A stretch of 64,000 bases of DNA from Brevundimonas fontaquae. GTDB lineage: Bacteria; Pseudomonadota; Alphaproteobacteria; Caulobacterales; Caulobacteraceae. Positions 56,348 through 64,000 of the stretch are shown here, in pieces; the first letter of the stretch is position 1; each line of letters starts with the position of its first letter. The position numbers were made by a program, and so were the translations under genes. The notes under the pieces were generated by a model, which was given only the letters and a program-made list of their open reading frames with translations, did no database searches and was not told the DNA's origin. Location: NCBI RefSeq assembly GCF_017086445.1, contig NZ_CP070968.1, positions 1,550,001-1,614,000 on the forward strand, written 5' to 3'.

Positions 56348-56710
56348 TCAGCGCACCGTGAAGGTGTACGAGCCGGTCATGCGGTGACCGTCGCTCGAGG
56401 CGATGCGCCAGTCGACGCGATAGTCGCCAGCAGTCAGCGGTCGCGTCAGAGTCCCGGTCAGGGTCTTGCCGTCTTCAGCGACCGAAGTGCGGACCGCGAG
56501 CTTCTCGCCGGCCGAGTTGACCACGTCGAAGCCGGAGAACGCAGGCACAGAGCGCTCGCTGAAGGTCAAGGTCAGTGTGCGGGTCGCACCGACCGTGGCG
56601 TTCGGTGCGGGCGTGGCGCTGACAAGACGGGCGTGAGCCGCAGCTGGTCCAGCGGCGAGGACGACCGCAGCCGCCAAGGCGACATAGGGAACGGGGTTGA
56701 ATGCACGCAT
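56348..56710 (-). CDS. copC: CopC copper-binding protein (second copy)
   Basis: 120 residues. The signal peptide is cleaved before HARLVSATPAPNATV, so His is residue 1 of the mature protein, the usual Cu(II) ligand of CopC. DWRIASSDGHRMTGSYTFTV contains the D-x-H second part of that site. It pairs with copD. It belongs to the Cu(II)-only CopC group since the Met-rich loop is lacking. Confidence 0.92.
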   Translation of the reverse strand: MRAFNPVPYVALAAAVVLAAGPAAAHARLVSATPAPNATVGATRTLTLTFSERSVPAFSGFDVVNSAGEKLAVRTSVAEDGKTLTGTLTRPLTAGDYRVDWRIASSDGHRMTGSYTFTVR

Positions 56711-56919
56711 ACTGTGTCTCCTGACGATTGGCCGCTCCGGCCTTCGACTAGTCTACGCGTCGCGTCGACATTCCCCTCGCCAACGGCCGCCGACGTTGGA
56801 TGGCCTCACTCCGTGGAAACGACGACAAACCTCGCGGCGGCGAGCGAAGCCGCCTGCCGTCGCCTCGAACGGGAATGGCCGCTTGGCGGGACCAGCGGAA
56901 ATGTCCCGCCGGAAAGCCC

Positions 56920-57366
56920 TCAGAGCCGATCCTGAATGGCCTGCATCTGGCGGATCTCGCGCTCCTGCGCCTCGACGATCTCTCCGCACAGCGCGACCAG
57001 TTCTGGGTCGCTCAGCTTGGCCTTGCCGCACATCAGGATCGCGCCGGAGTGGTGGGGGATCATCCCGCGAATGAGTTCCTTGTCGCCGATCGCCGCCTGG
57101 GTGCGCATGGCGTAGAAGCTGCCCGCGAAGATGATCATCGCGGTCAGCCCGATGGCGAGGTTGAGACGATTGTTCGGATACATCTCGCGCATCAGAACCA
57201 GCATAAGGATGGCCATTGGTGCGACCATCATCAGCGTCATGTAGACGTTGTTCAGATTGAAGTTGAAGTGATCGAGCGTCGCGATCATCGTGAACATCAC
57301 CAAATACATGATGATGAAGTGGACGATGAGTTCAATCGCCAGGTTGCGATAGCTCTTGTCGTGCAT
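56920..57366 (-). CDS. Membrane-bound DUF305 protein
   Basis: 148 residues. Three to four membrane helices (HFIIMYLVMFTMIATLD, VYMTLMMVAPMAILMLVLM, LAIGLTAMIIFAGSFY) precede a short DUF305 segment: ELIRGMIPHHSGAILMCGKAKL with the H-H pair and C-G-x-I-V-x-A-Q end. ATG 57366 is taken as start over a longer frame that lacks family content. It is common next to copper genes. Confidence 0.82.
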   Translation of the reverse strand: MHDKSYRNLAIELIVHFIIMYLVMFTMIATLDHFNFNLNNVYMTLMMVAPMAILMLVLMREMYPNNRLNLAIGLTAMIIFAGSFYAMRTQAAIGDKELIRGMIPHHSGAILMCGKAKLSDPELVALCGEIVEAQEREIRQMQAIQDRL

Positions 57367-57462
57367 GAGGGACCTCCCGCCGGCGAACCGACGCCGACGA
57401 TCGACGCCGTCCAAAAGCACATACGCGCGGGCAGACCATTTCCCGCGCGTAATCGTCCCGCA

Positions 57463-57906
57463 TCAGGCTCCGGGCTGCACCGAACCCGCGGCGGGGGCTG
57501 TTGCGCTGGATCGATGTTGCGCGACCCACTGCTCCAGCTCCGTGATCTCCTGGCGCTGCATGGTAATCGTCTTTTCGGCCATCTGGCGGAGCGCGGCATC
57601 GGGGTTTTCCCGCATCAGGACCTCCGACATAGCGATGGCGCCCCGGTGGTGCTCGATCATCTTCAGGGCATAGGTCTCCTGCGGGTCTGCGCCGTGCGCC
57701 TGCATCATGGCCTGATGCATCTGCTGTTCGGACGCGGAATAGGGCGTCTCAGGCCCCGCCATCGGCTGGGCCGCCGGAGCGCTTTGTTCAGTCGCCGAGC
57801 CCGCATCGGCCGTCTCGGTTCTATCGGCCTGACCCGCAGGACTGCACGCGGTCAGGAGCACGGACAGGGCGGCGGTCGCCAGACCGGCGTTCAGCTTGAT
57901 CGACAT
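57463..57906 (-). CDS. DUF305 lipoprotein
   Basis: 147 residues. The lipobox LLTAC makes it a lipoprotein. The DUF305 core is MHQAMMQAHGADPQETYALKMIEHHRGAIAMSEVLMREN, a ferritin-like helical pair with H-H and Met residues. It lies upstream of the membrane DUF305 gene in the same direction, 96 bp apart, so the two may form a pair. Confidence 0.85.
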   Translation of the reverse strand: MSIKLNAGLATAALSVLLTACSPAGQADRTETADAGSATEQSAPAAQPMAGPETPYSASEQQMHQAMMQAHGADPQETYALKMIEHHRGAIAMSEVLMRENPDAALRQMAEKTITMQRQEITELEQWVAQHRSSATAPAAGSVQPGA

Positions 57907-58055
57907 CTTCGTTCTCCGAAAGTGATGATCAACGAACAGTTCTGGCTATGGGACGTTCCGGTCCTCACGCTTGCGCGGCTACGCAGTCGGATTGCGTTTT
58001 TCCAGGCGGGACGGATGCCGGCCATCCCACCCGTTCGCCAAGACAGGGCACGATT

Positions 58056-58469
58056 TCAAACCTTTTCACCCTGAAAGGCTGAAATGATCGGACACGGTCC
58101 GCTGTCGTTCGCCGCGCAGGCGCTCGCCAGTCGGCGCAACGCCGCTCTCGCCGTCTCAAGATCGGAGATGGTTCGATCGAGCGCTTCCAGCCTCTCCGCC
58201 GCCAGCACACGGGCGCGCGTGCGGTCTTCGCCAGCGTCGAGCGACAACAGCTCTTTGATCTGCTCCAGGGTAAAGCCCGCCGTCTGTGCGGAGCGGATGA
58301 ACCTCAGCCGGCGCACGTCCTCCTCGCCATAACGTCGAACCCCCGCGCCGGCGCCATCGCGAGACCACCTATCGGGCGTCGGAAGCAATCCGCGACGCTG
58401 ATAAAAGCGAACAGTCTCCACCCCGACGCCGCCGTCTCTCGCCAACCCTGCGATAGTCCGAACGTTCAT
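58056..58469 (-). CDS. MerR-family regulator of the glutaredoxin–MauE gene
   Basis: 137 residues. RTIAGLARDGGVGVETVRFYQRRGLLPTP is very close to the mercuric MerR winged helix. The metal loop keeps two Cys (SACAANDSGPCPI), matching MerR Cys117 and Cys126, but the long-helix Cys82 is missing (LLSLDAGEDRTRAR there). Three-coordinate Hg(II) binding is thus unlikely as in Tn21. Its ATG is 2 bp from the mer-type promoter that drives the divergent gene. Confidence 0.85.
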   Translation of the reverse strand: MNVRTIAGLARDGGVGVETVRFYQRRGLLPTPDRWSRDGAGAGVRRYGEEDVRRLRFIRSAQTAGFTLEQIKELLSLDAGEDRTRARVLAAERLEALDRTISDLETARAALRRLASACAANDSGPCPIISAFQGEKV

Positions 58470-58471
58470 GC

Positions 58472-58502
58472 TTGACTCCGTATCACGGTACGGAACTTAA
58501 GA
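58472..58502 (+). promoter_or_regulatory. mer-type operator/promoter
   Basis: TTGACT (58472–58477), a 19-bp spacer with the dyad CCGTA-N6-TACGG (58478–58493), and TTAAGA (58497–58502). TTGACTCCGTA and TACGGAA match the classical mer operator of Tn21/Tn501 nearly base for base, including the 19-bp spacing that MerR must twist to activate. Confidence 0.85.
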
Positions 58503-58537
58503 CCTGCAGCTCAGATTTGAAGATCAAGGAGCCTGGA

Positions 58538-59302
58538 ATGACCAAGACCGCTGTCATCTATCGGATGGTAATGCCCGACCACACCTGTCCGTGGGGGCTC
58601 AAGGCCCGGCATCTGCTCAAGAGTCGGGGCTACAAGGTCGAGGACCACTGGCTCACCACCCGCGACCAGACCGACGCCTTCAAGGCCGAGCACGGCGTCA
58701 AGACGACCCCTCAGGTCTTCATCGACGGTCAGCGTGTCGGCGGCCACGACGATTTGCGCCGCTATCTCGGTCTCAAGGTCCGCGATCCCAAGGCGACCAC
58801 CTACACGCCGGTCCTCGTCGTCTTCCTGACTACCGCCGTGATGGCGACGATGCTCAGCCTGACGATTTTCGGCACGCCGTTCACCCTGCGGGCAGGGGAG
58901 TGGTTCATCGCCCTGTCGATGATGGCCCTGGCCATGCTGAAGCTCCAGAACCTCGAGAGCTTCTCATCCATGTTCCTGAACTACGACCTGCTGGCCAAGC
59001 GGTGGGTGCCATACGGCAAGGTCTATCCGTTCGCCGAGTTCGGGGCGGGTGCGTTGATGGTCTCGGGCGTCCTGACCTGGTTGTCGGTTCCGGTGGCCCT
59101 CTTCATCGGCGGCATTGGTGCGGTCTCGGTCTTCAAGGCCGTCTACATCGACAAGCGCGAACTGAAATGCGCCTGCGTCGGGGGAGACAGCAATGTGCCG
59201 CTTGGCTTCCTGTCCCTCACCGAGAACCTGATGATGATCGCCATGGCGATCTGGATGCTGGTCATGGATTACGCTCTGCCGGCGTCAGCGATGGCGATGT
59301 AG
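58538..59302 (+). CDS. Glutaredoxin–MauE-type membrane fusion protein
   Basis: 254 residues. The N-terminal 90 are a glutaredoxin: YRMVMPDHTCPWGLKARHLL has a single active Cys (C-P-W-G), and TTPQVFIDGQRVGGHDDLRRYL is the glutathione site. From about 105 four membrane helices of the MauE/DoxX type follow, with a late KCACVGG Cys pair. A monothiol glutaredoxin tethered to the membrane could deliver electrons or handle metal–thiol adducts. ATG 58538 with AAGGAG upstream is chosen over 58472, which is inside the promoter. It is the last island gene. Confidence 0.82.
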   Translation: MTKTAVIYRMVMPDHTCPWGLKARHLLKSRGYKVEDHWLTTRDQTDAFKAEHGVKTTPQVFIDGQRVGGHDDLRRYLGLKVRDPKATTYTPVLVVFLTTAVMATMLSLTIFGTPFTLRAGEWFIALSMMALAMLKLQNLESFSSMFLNYDLLAKRWVPYGKVYPFAEFGAGALMVSGVLTWLSVPVALFIGGIGAVSVFKAVYIDKRELKCACVGGDSNVPLGFLSLTENLMMIAMAIWMLVMDYALPASAMAM

Positions 59303-59445
59303 GTTCTGCTCATGCTAGTCTAGCGTAGGCAAGTGAACGGGCGGGAATCGATCGTTGAACCTAGATCGGGATTGTCAATACGTCCCGAAAGACTGCGCGA
59401 TCACGCGGTTTTTACATCGGTTTATTTAGCTAATGTTTTCAAGAG

Positions 59446-59539
59446 CTGAGCAATCGATCGGCTGCCGAGCCGGTGTCCGACAGAGTGGAGTGTAACAACT
59501 CCATTTAATTCATGGCGTTATCGACATCTGAGCAATCGA
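59446..59539 (+). repeat. Direct repeat near the right island end
   Basis: CTGAGCAATCGA occurs at 59446–59457 and 59528–59539, the second copy running into the attR core. The DNA between is AT-richer than its surroundings. Such repeats can be recombinase arm or core-type sites. Confidence 0.5.
59486..59508 (+). terminator. Weak hairpin after the last island gene
   Basis: TGGAGT and ACTCCA pair around GTAACA and are followed by TTTAATT. A short stem with a poor T run, possibly ending transcription of the glutaredoxin–MauE gene. Confidence 0.35.
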
Positions 59540-59545
59540 GTGGGA
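59535..59545 (+). repeat. Putative attR core
   Basis: ATCGAGTGGGA, identical to the guaA end at 12731–12741 and in the same orientation. The continuing GTGA would supply a natural end of guaA (…E-W-E-stop), so this copy may hold the original chromosomal guaA tail. Confidence 0.75.
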
Positions 59546-59840
59546 GTGAGGGGCGGCGGGCATGCGGGTGCGGCCTCTGGCGATTTGGTTGACGCCAGGG
59601 CGACATTAGCGGTCGGGTTGGGATAGCGCGAACCCGTAGATCTACGGTGGTGAAGGGTGCCGGAGATGCTCGATCTCTCGTGGGTATTTGGGGTCCGCTT
59701 CTGACTCATTGCTGACCTTCCGAAGGTCCGCTTCCGGCGGAATGGAAGTTTGTGTCTAGTGGGACCACACTTTTCGTGTCCCGACCAACACTGAGAAAGA
59801 GGGGGATGGGCGGGACGTGGCGATGGCCTTCGCCTCGCAG
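59546..59840. other. Chromosomal junction stretch without gene
   Basis: No frame with convincing coding character was found. A minus-strand ORF across 59518–59910 is low-complexity and crosses the attachment site. The palindrome CCGTAGATCTACGG lies at 59634–59647. Before insertion this DNA would have followed guaA. Confidence 0.5.
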
Positions 59841-60266
59841 CTAGATGGTCGCCTTGCACCAGATCGTTTCGATCGAAACTGTACCTACGAGCATCCGATG
59901 AATTGGGCACTTGTCGGCGATCTCCAGCAACCGGATCCTCTGTTCCTCCGGTAGCCCAGTCGGCAGAGTGATTGTTCGGGTGAACTGATCCGACGGTGTC
60001 GCCCCCAAGTCCCGGGTCAACAAGACCTCGACGGACATGGCGCCCAAGGTCCAGCCTTTCCGGTTGGCGTACAGGCGCAGGGTCTGGGCCGTACAGGAGG
60101 CGAGCGCCGCCTGCACCAGCTCGTGAGGGGTCGGACCGAGATCCAGCCCGCCCAGGGCGACGGGTTCGTCGACCACGAAGCGGGCGGGGCCCGCGGTGAT
60201 CGTCAGTTGTAGGCCGCCGAGACCGGCGTCGGTCGCGATCGAGGGCCGGGAAGCTGCGTCGGTCAT
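59841..60266 (-). CDS. OsmC-family protein
   Basis: 141 residues. The two active Cys of the OsmC/Ohr fold are in ALASCTAQTLRLYA and DKCPIHRMLVG. GLDLGPTPHELVQAALA is the start of the central helix. Members reduce organic peroxides or hydroperoxides with lipoyl or other thiols; whether this one is a peroxidase or a C-term-type OsmC cannot be told. Confidence 0.87.
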   Translation of the reverse strand: MTDAASRPSIATDAGLGGLQLTITAGPARFVVDEPVALGGLDLGPTPHELVQAALASCTAQTLRLYANRKGWTLGAMSVEVLLTRDLGATPSDQFTRTITLPTGLPEEQRIRLLEIADKCPIHRMLVGTVSIETIWCKATI

Positions 60267-60300
60267 GGGAATCCTTCGGCGAAGTTTGGAAAACAGGGAC

Positions 60301-60324
60301 GCCGTCGCCTGCCTTGGCGACGGC
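60301..60324 (-). terminator. Hairpin after mdh
   Basis: GCCGTCGCC and GGCGACGGC form a perfect 9-bp stem with a 6-nt loop. On the minus strand it is followed by GTCCCTGTTTTCC. It lies 34 bp after the malate dehydrogenase stop and can act as its terminator before the osmC-like gene. Confidence 0.5.
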
Positions 60325-60357
60325 GACTACATGAGCATGTTCGACGGCGTCGGATGA

Positions 60358-61347
60358 TCAGGCGTCCGCCAGGACCGCGAGCGCGGCGTCGCGCTCCTCG
60401 ATCAACTCCTGCACCGAAGCGGCCAGACCGGCGCGCGTGAAGGCGTCGAGCTCCAGACCCGTGACGGGCGCATAGACGCCGTCGCGGCAGGTCGTCGGCA
60501 CACCGCAGACCAGCCCTTCGGGAATGTCGTACTGGCCGATCGAGGCGACGCCCATCGAAACCCAACGGCCGTTCGAGCCCTGCACCCAGTCGCGCATATG
60601 GTTGATGGCGGCGTTGGCGGCCGAGGCCGCCGAGGAGGCGCCGCGGGCTTCCAGCACGGCCGTGCCGCGACGGGCCACCTCAGGGATGAGGGTGTCGCGA
60701 TACCAGGTCTCGTCGTTGATGAGCCCGGCCAGAGACTGGCCCTCCACGGTCGCATGGCTCCAGTCGGCGAACATGGTCGGGGAGTGATTGCCCCAGACCG
60801 CGAGCTTCTCCACGGCATCGACGGGGACGCCCGCGCGGCGCGCGAACTGGGCGGCGGCGCGGTTGTGGTCGAGGCGGATCATCGAGGTGATGGCGCCGGG
60901 CGGCAGATCCGGCGCGGACTGGATCGCCACCCAGGCATTGGTGTTCGCCGGATTGCCAACCACCAGAACCTTGACGGAGCGTTTGGCGACCGCGTTCAGG
61001 GCCGCGCCCTGGGTCTTGAAGATGGCGGCGTTGGCCGCCAGCAGGTCGCGGCGCTCCATGCCCTTGGCGCGGGGGCGCGACCCGACCAGAAAGGCGGCGT
61101 CGATGTCGTCGAAGGCGATAATGGGGTCGTCGGTGGTCTGGATGGAGGTTAGTAGCGGAAAGGCGCAATCGTCCAGCTCCATGACCACGCCCTGGAGCGC
61201 CGCCTGAGCCTGAGGCAGGTCGAGGAGGCGAAGATCGATCGGGGTGTCGGGCCCGAACACATCGCCCTGGGCCAGGCGGAACAGCAGGGCGTAGGCGATC
61301 TGGCCGGCGGCGCCGGAGACGGCGACCTTGACGGGGGCGTTGGGCAT
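60358..61347 (-). CDS. mdh: Malate dehydrogenase
   Basis: 329 residues, the NADP/cytosolic-type MDH group 2. [25 protein letters not shown] is the NAD Rossmann loop, [12 protein letters not shown] and [14 protein letters not shown] the substrate/cofactor blocks, and [12 protein letters not shown] holds the catalytic His. It interconverts malate and oxaloacetate in the TCA cycle. The next upstream gene is 7 bp away in the same direction. Confidence 0.95.
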   Translation of the reverse strand: MPNAPVKVAVSGAAGQIAYALLFRLAQGDVFGPDTPIDLRLLDLPQAQAALQGVVMELDDCAFPLLTSIQTTDDPIIAFDDIDAAFLVGSRPRAKGMERRDLLAANAAIFKTQGAALNAVAKRSVKVLVVGNPANTNAWVAIQSAPDLPPGAITSMIRLDHNRAAAQFARRAGVPVDAVEKLAVWGNHSPTMFADWSHATVEGQSLAGLINDETWYRDTLIPEVARRGTAVLEARGASSAASAANAAINHMRDWVQGSNGRWVSMGVASIGQYDIPEGLVCGVPTTCRDGVYAPVTGLELDAFTRAGLAASVQELIEERDAALAVLADA

Positions 61348-61354
61348 CGGAACC

Positions 61355-61978
61355 TCAGGATTGCGGGGTTTGAGAAAGGGCTTGGTCGATCGAGGCGGAG
61401 ACGGCTTCGAGGGTCAGGGCGGTGTCCAGACGTCGGTGCTGGACGAAGAGCGTCGGCGTTCCATTCACCCCGGCGTCGCGGGCACGGGCGACACGGCGCT
61501 CCAGGGCCGCGATGGCCTCGGGATCGGTGATGCAGGATTGAAGCCGCGCCTCGCTGATGCCGAACCGCGCCGCGATCCTCAGGAGGGCGTCGCGCGGGCC
61601 GCCGCCGTTCGCCCATTCGGACTGGCCGTGCATCAGGGCGTCGATGACCTCGAAATAGCGATCTTCGCCTGCGCACCGCGCCAGCAGAACGCCGGCGGCG
61701 GAGAGGTTGGCGGGGCCGGTGATGAATTCGCGATAGATCAGCCGGACCCGCCCGGCGTCGATGTAGCGCCGCCGGAGTTCGGGCAGCACCTCGATGGCGA
61801 AGCGGGCGCAGGGGCCGCAGGTGGTCGAGGCGTATTCGATCAGGGTCACGGGCGCGTCAGCCTGGCCCAGCACCATGTCGTCGGCTTCGGCCGCGCGCGG
61901 CGCACAGGCGGTGATCAAGGCGCCGACGCCGCCCGCCATGAGGACGCGGCGTGACGGCGTGAAAAGGTCATGAGGCAT
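61355..61978 (-). CDS. DsbA-like exported thioredoxin-fold protein
   Basis: 207 residues. An N-terminal [17 protein letters not shown] is both Tat-like and lipobox-like. The thioredoxin domain has [24 protein letters not shown] (CGPC active site) and NGTPTLFV with the cis-Pro. It belongs to the DsbA/thioredoxin_4 group with the usual helical insert, so it oxidises or isomerises disulfides in the periplasm. Confidence 0.88.
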   Translation of the reverse strand: MPHDLFTPSRRVLMAGGVGALITACAPRAAEADDMVLGQADAPVTLIEYASTTCGPCARFAIEVLPELRRRYIDAGRVRLIYREFITGPANLSAAGVLLARCAGEDRYFEVIDALMHGQSEWANGGGPRDALLRIAARFGISEARLQSCITDPEAIAALERRVARARDAGVNGTPTLFVQHRRLDTALTLEAVSASIDQALSQTPQS

Positions 61979-62011
61979 TGGTGATTCCAGAAAGGACGGA
62001 GTGGAGGCGGA

Positions 62012-63193
62012 TCAGCGTGCGCAAGGGATGTCGCGCTTGGCCGCCTCGGCGAGGCAGGGGGCGACGAACAGGTCTCCGCGCCAGGCGCCGCGCACCGTAC
62101 GGGCGCCGACGATCAGCCACAGCACCAGCAGTGCGGCGACCAGGGCCATGCCGAACAGGTTGAAGGCCGGGATGGGGAGCAGGGTTCCCAGCTTCAGCGT
62201 CGCGACAGAGAAGACGCCGAGTGGGAAGGTGTAGCCCCACCAGCCCAGATTGAACGGCAGGCCCTGACGCAAGTAGCGCAGGGTGATCAGCACGGCCATC
62301 GCGGCCCACCACAGGCCGTAGGCCCACAGCAGCAGGCCGCCGATCAGGCCGATCCCGCGCGCGGCGTCGCCGTACTGGCCCAGACCGGCGGCGGTGAAGA
62401 TGGCGGGCGCGGCCTGGCCGAGCACCAGCATGCCGAGCGCGCCCGTGCCGATCGGGCCCAGCGACAGCCAGCTGGAGGCCGCCATACCGGCGTGCGGCAG
62501 TTTGTGGATCGCCATGCGGAGCACGAGGATGACCAGGATGCTCATCGCCAGCGGCACGGACAGGGCCCACAGGCCATAGCTGACTACCAGCACCGACAGG
62601 GCGGCGTTCGGGTCCGCGAGGTGCGGCGCGATCAGGCCGCCGGTGACGGCCGCGACCTCGGCCGCCACGACCGGCAGCAGCCAGACGGCCGTCATCTGGT
62701 CGATGGCGTGCTCCTGGCGGGTGAACATCATGAAGGGGATGCCGATGCCGCAGGCGACGGCAAGGGCCACGTCGATCCACCACAGGGCTTCGGCGACCGG
62801 CACGACGCCTTCGCCCCAGCGCGCCAGGCCGAAGGCCATCAGGCCGTTGATGATGGTCGCCAGCCCCATCGGGATGCAGCCGAAGAACATCGACACGACC
62901 GAATGGCCGAAGATTCGTCGCGCGCCGTCGAAGAAGAAGATCCAGCGCGCCGCGTAGAGAACGGTGAACAGGGCGAACAGGCCGATGTTGAAAACCCACA
63001 GGGCTTCGGCGACGATTTTTACGCCGGGTATGGGGACCGGAAGCTGGTTCAGCGCCAGGGCGAGGATGCCGGTTCCCATGGTGGCGGCGAACCAGTTCGG
63101 CGTGAACTGCCGCACGATCTCCCTGGGCGATTGCAGACTCGCCAACGGGCGAAGGCCGAAGGCGACGTCGCGAACGTGAATGTCATGAGCCAT
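62012..63193 (-). CDS. SLAC1/TehA-family (TDT) transporter
   Basis: 393 residues, ten membrane helices. REIVRQFTPNWFAATMGTGILALAL is the family entry motif, and WGYTFPLGVFSVATLKLG the late signature (TFP-x-G) of the tellurite/dicarboxylate transporter family. It may export C4-dicarboxylates, sulfite or act as an anion channel. Its neighbour malate dehydrogenase makes a dicarboxylate role attractive, as inference. Confidence 0.87.
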   Translation of the reverse strand: MAHDIHVRDVAFGLRPLASLQSPREIVRQFTPNWFAATMGTGILALALNQLPVPIPGVKIVAEALWVFNIGLFALFTVLYAARWIFFFDGARRIFGHSVVSMFFGCIPMGLATIINGLMAFGLARWGEGVVPVAEALWWIDVALAVACGIGIPFMMFTRQEHAIDQMTAVWLLPVVAAEVAAVTGGLIAPHLADPNAALSVLVVSYGLWALSVPLAMSILVILVLRMAIHKLPHAGMAASSWLSLGPIGTGALGMLVLGQAAPAIFTAAGLGQYGDAARGIGLIGGLLLWAYGLWWAAMAVLITLRYLRQGLPFNLGWWGYTFPLGVFSVATLKLGTLLPIPAFNLFGMALVAALLVLWLIVGARTVRGAWRGDLFVAPCLAEAAKRDIPCAR

Positions 63194-63215
63194 GAGAGGT
63201 TATCCAGACGAGCGG

Positions 63216-63737
63216 TCAGCCCGCGGTGAAGCGATAGACGGCGCCGAGCACGACGGCGGTGACCAGAAGGCAGGCGGGCAGGGTCAGCATCTGCAACGCG
63301 GCTTCGCGGCCGCTGATCCAGCCCGTGTCGATGATCACGCGACCGGCGAGGCAATCGTTCAAGGAGCGGATGCGCTCGCCCGGCGCAGGCGTATCGGCCA
63401 GCAGGCTCATCCCGGTGAGAAGGCCGAAGAACATCAGGCCGAGAACGGTGATGAAGCCCAGGGCGAGCATCGCCTCGCCGTGACCGAACACCAGCCAGAA
63501 CACGGCCACCATGGCGGCGTAGAGACCCGCGACCGCCTTGACCATTGCGGGGTGAACGCCGGTAAGGCCGACGCCAGGCTGGACCCGGTGCAAGGTCTCG
63601 CCGGATTGGGTCGCGGCGATGGGAGAAGGCGGAATGAAAGGCGTCTGCGGTTTTACATTCTCAGGACCGATGGCCTGGCGCCTGGCGACGGACCTGCGGC
63701 CTTGGCGCATGGCCGGAGCGGCGAGAAGGGTGGTCAT
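63216..63737 (-). CDS. Unknown small membrane protein
   Basis: 173 residues. The first 75 are Arg/Pro-rich and probably cytoplasmic; then VAGLYAAMVAVFWLVFG, LALGFITVLGLMFFGLLTGM and a C-terminal helix (LTLPACLLVTAVVLGAVY) follow. ATG 63737 is preferred over 63788 because GGAGAG sits upstream. It is 22 bp upstream of the SLAC1 gene in the same direction, so it may be an accessory. No family was recognised. Confidence 0.7.
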   Translation of the reverse strand: MTTLLAAPAMRQGRRSVARRQAIGPENVKPQTPFIPPSPIAATQSGETLHRVQPGVGLTGVHPAMVKAVAGLYAAMVAVFWLVFGHGEAMLALGFITVLGLMFFGLLTGMSLLADTPAPGERIRSLNDCLAGRVIIDTGWISGREAALQMLTLPACLLVTAVVLGAVYRFTAG

Positions 63738-63864
63738 GGCGGCTCTCCTTTCGGAGTGGAGGCCAGTCTTCGGCGCGCTCCTCGACATCCGGGATGCGCC
63801 TCTTGGATCATCAGCTCCAACGGATGTTTTAGATAGGTTTGTTCGCTTTGATCGAATGAACGCC

Positions 63865-64000
63865 CTAGGGGGTGATCAGCGCGGCTGCCCACGCAAAGGC
63901 GGCCTGCAGGCCAAGACGATGCTCGGGGGCGGTGTTGATGAACGTCGGGCTCGGGTGTGGCGCGAGACACAGCTCCACTTCAGGCCGCAGGCGGGTCAGC
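63865..64000 (-). CDS. C-terminal end of an unidentified gene (cut by window)
   Basis: A minus-strand frame of 44 codons open to the window edge, ending LGLQAAFAWAAALITP and TAG. Codon use is typical of the genome. Too short to identify; a transcriptional regulator of the divergently read membrane genes would suit the position, but that is a guess. Confidence 0.4.
   Translation of the reverse strand, partial: LTRLRPEVELCLAPHPSPTFINTAPEHRLGLQAAFAWAAALITP

Noticed and set aside
58056..59302. Complete mercury-resistance operon
   Set aside because: Only a MerR-like gene and a mer-type operator are present; merA, merP and merT are absent and one Hg ligand Cys is missing.
59518..59910. 130-codon minus-strand ORF crossing the attR core
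   Set aside because: Low-complexity Pro/Arg/Ser sequence, no start signal, overlaps the osmC-like 3' end.

Overview
The window is high-GC DNA from an alphaproteobacterium, most likely Caulobacterales of the Brevundimonas type. This is inferred from the guaB–MAPEG–rsmB–nucleosidase–guaA order, frequent GTG/TTG starts, ATGA gene overlaps and a STN-domain TonB receptor with FecI/FecR. No tRNA, rRNA, CRISPR array or transposase gene was recognised.

Left chromosome, 1–12745. A surface-polysaccharide cluster (a GT2 fragment, an O-antigen ligase-like membrane protein and three GT4 glycosyltransferases) is followed by housekeeping genes: cyclophilin, RlmE, a double DUF2061 membrane protein, then guaB, a MAPEG protein, an RsmB-type methyltransferase, a nucleosidase and guaA.

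Genomic island, about 12731–59545. A P4-type tyrosine integrase lies directly after guaA. The 11 bases at the guaA 3' end (ATCGAGTGGGA) recur at 59535–59545, just before ordinary chromosomal genes resume, so the 46.8 kb between looks like an element integrated in the guaA 3' end. Its cargo is almost entirely metal and metalloid handling: (a) a MerR gene divergent from Cys-rich small genes and an ACR3-like permease, then arsR-arsC-acr3-arsN2-arsH; (b) a HipBA module with four palindromic operators; (c) a cytochrome c–FTR1 iron permease; (d) a MerR gene divergent from a CDF transporter and a methyltransferase; (e) a czcCBA-type RND efflux operon with more CDF genes; (f) an AbiE toxin–antitoxin operon with an unknown third gene; (g) FecI/FecR and a TonB receptor; (h) copper genes (CopA, CopB, two CopC types, CopD, DUF411, DUF305) beside a CnrY-X-H-like sigma switch; (i) a MerR gene facing a glutaredoxin–MauE protein across a mer-type operator.

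The middle of the island (33.4–42.2 kb) is broken. Pieces of conjugation genes (ArdC, TraG/VirD4, VirB1, VirB4) and of an unknown gene are cut and joined in opposite orientations, while VirB2, VirB3 and a LPD7-domain gene are intact. The element therefore looks unable to transfer itself. One junction also removes the end of the TonB receptor.

Right chromosome, 59546–64000. An OsmC-like protein, malate dehydrogenase, a DsbA-like thioredoxin, a SLAC1/TehA transporter, a small membrane protein and the end of one unidentified gene.

Functional names rest on sequence motifs and gene order read by eye. No database search was run.
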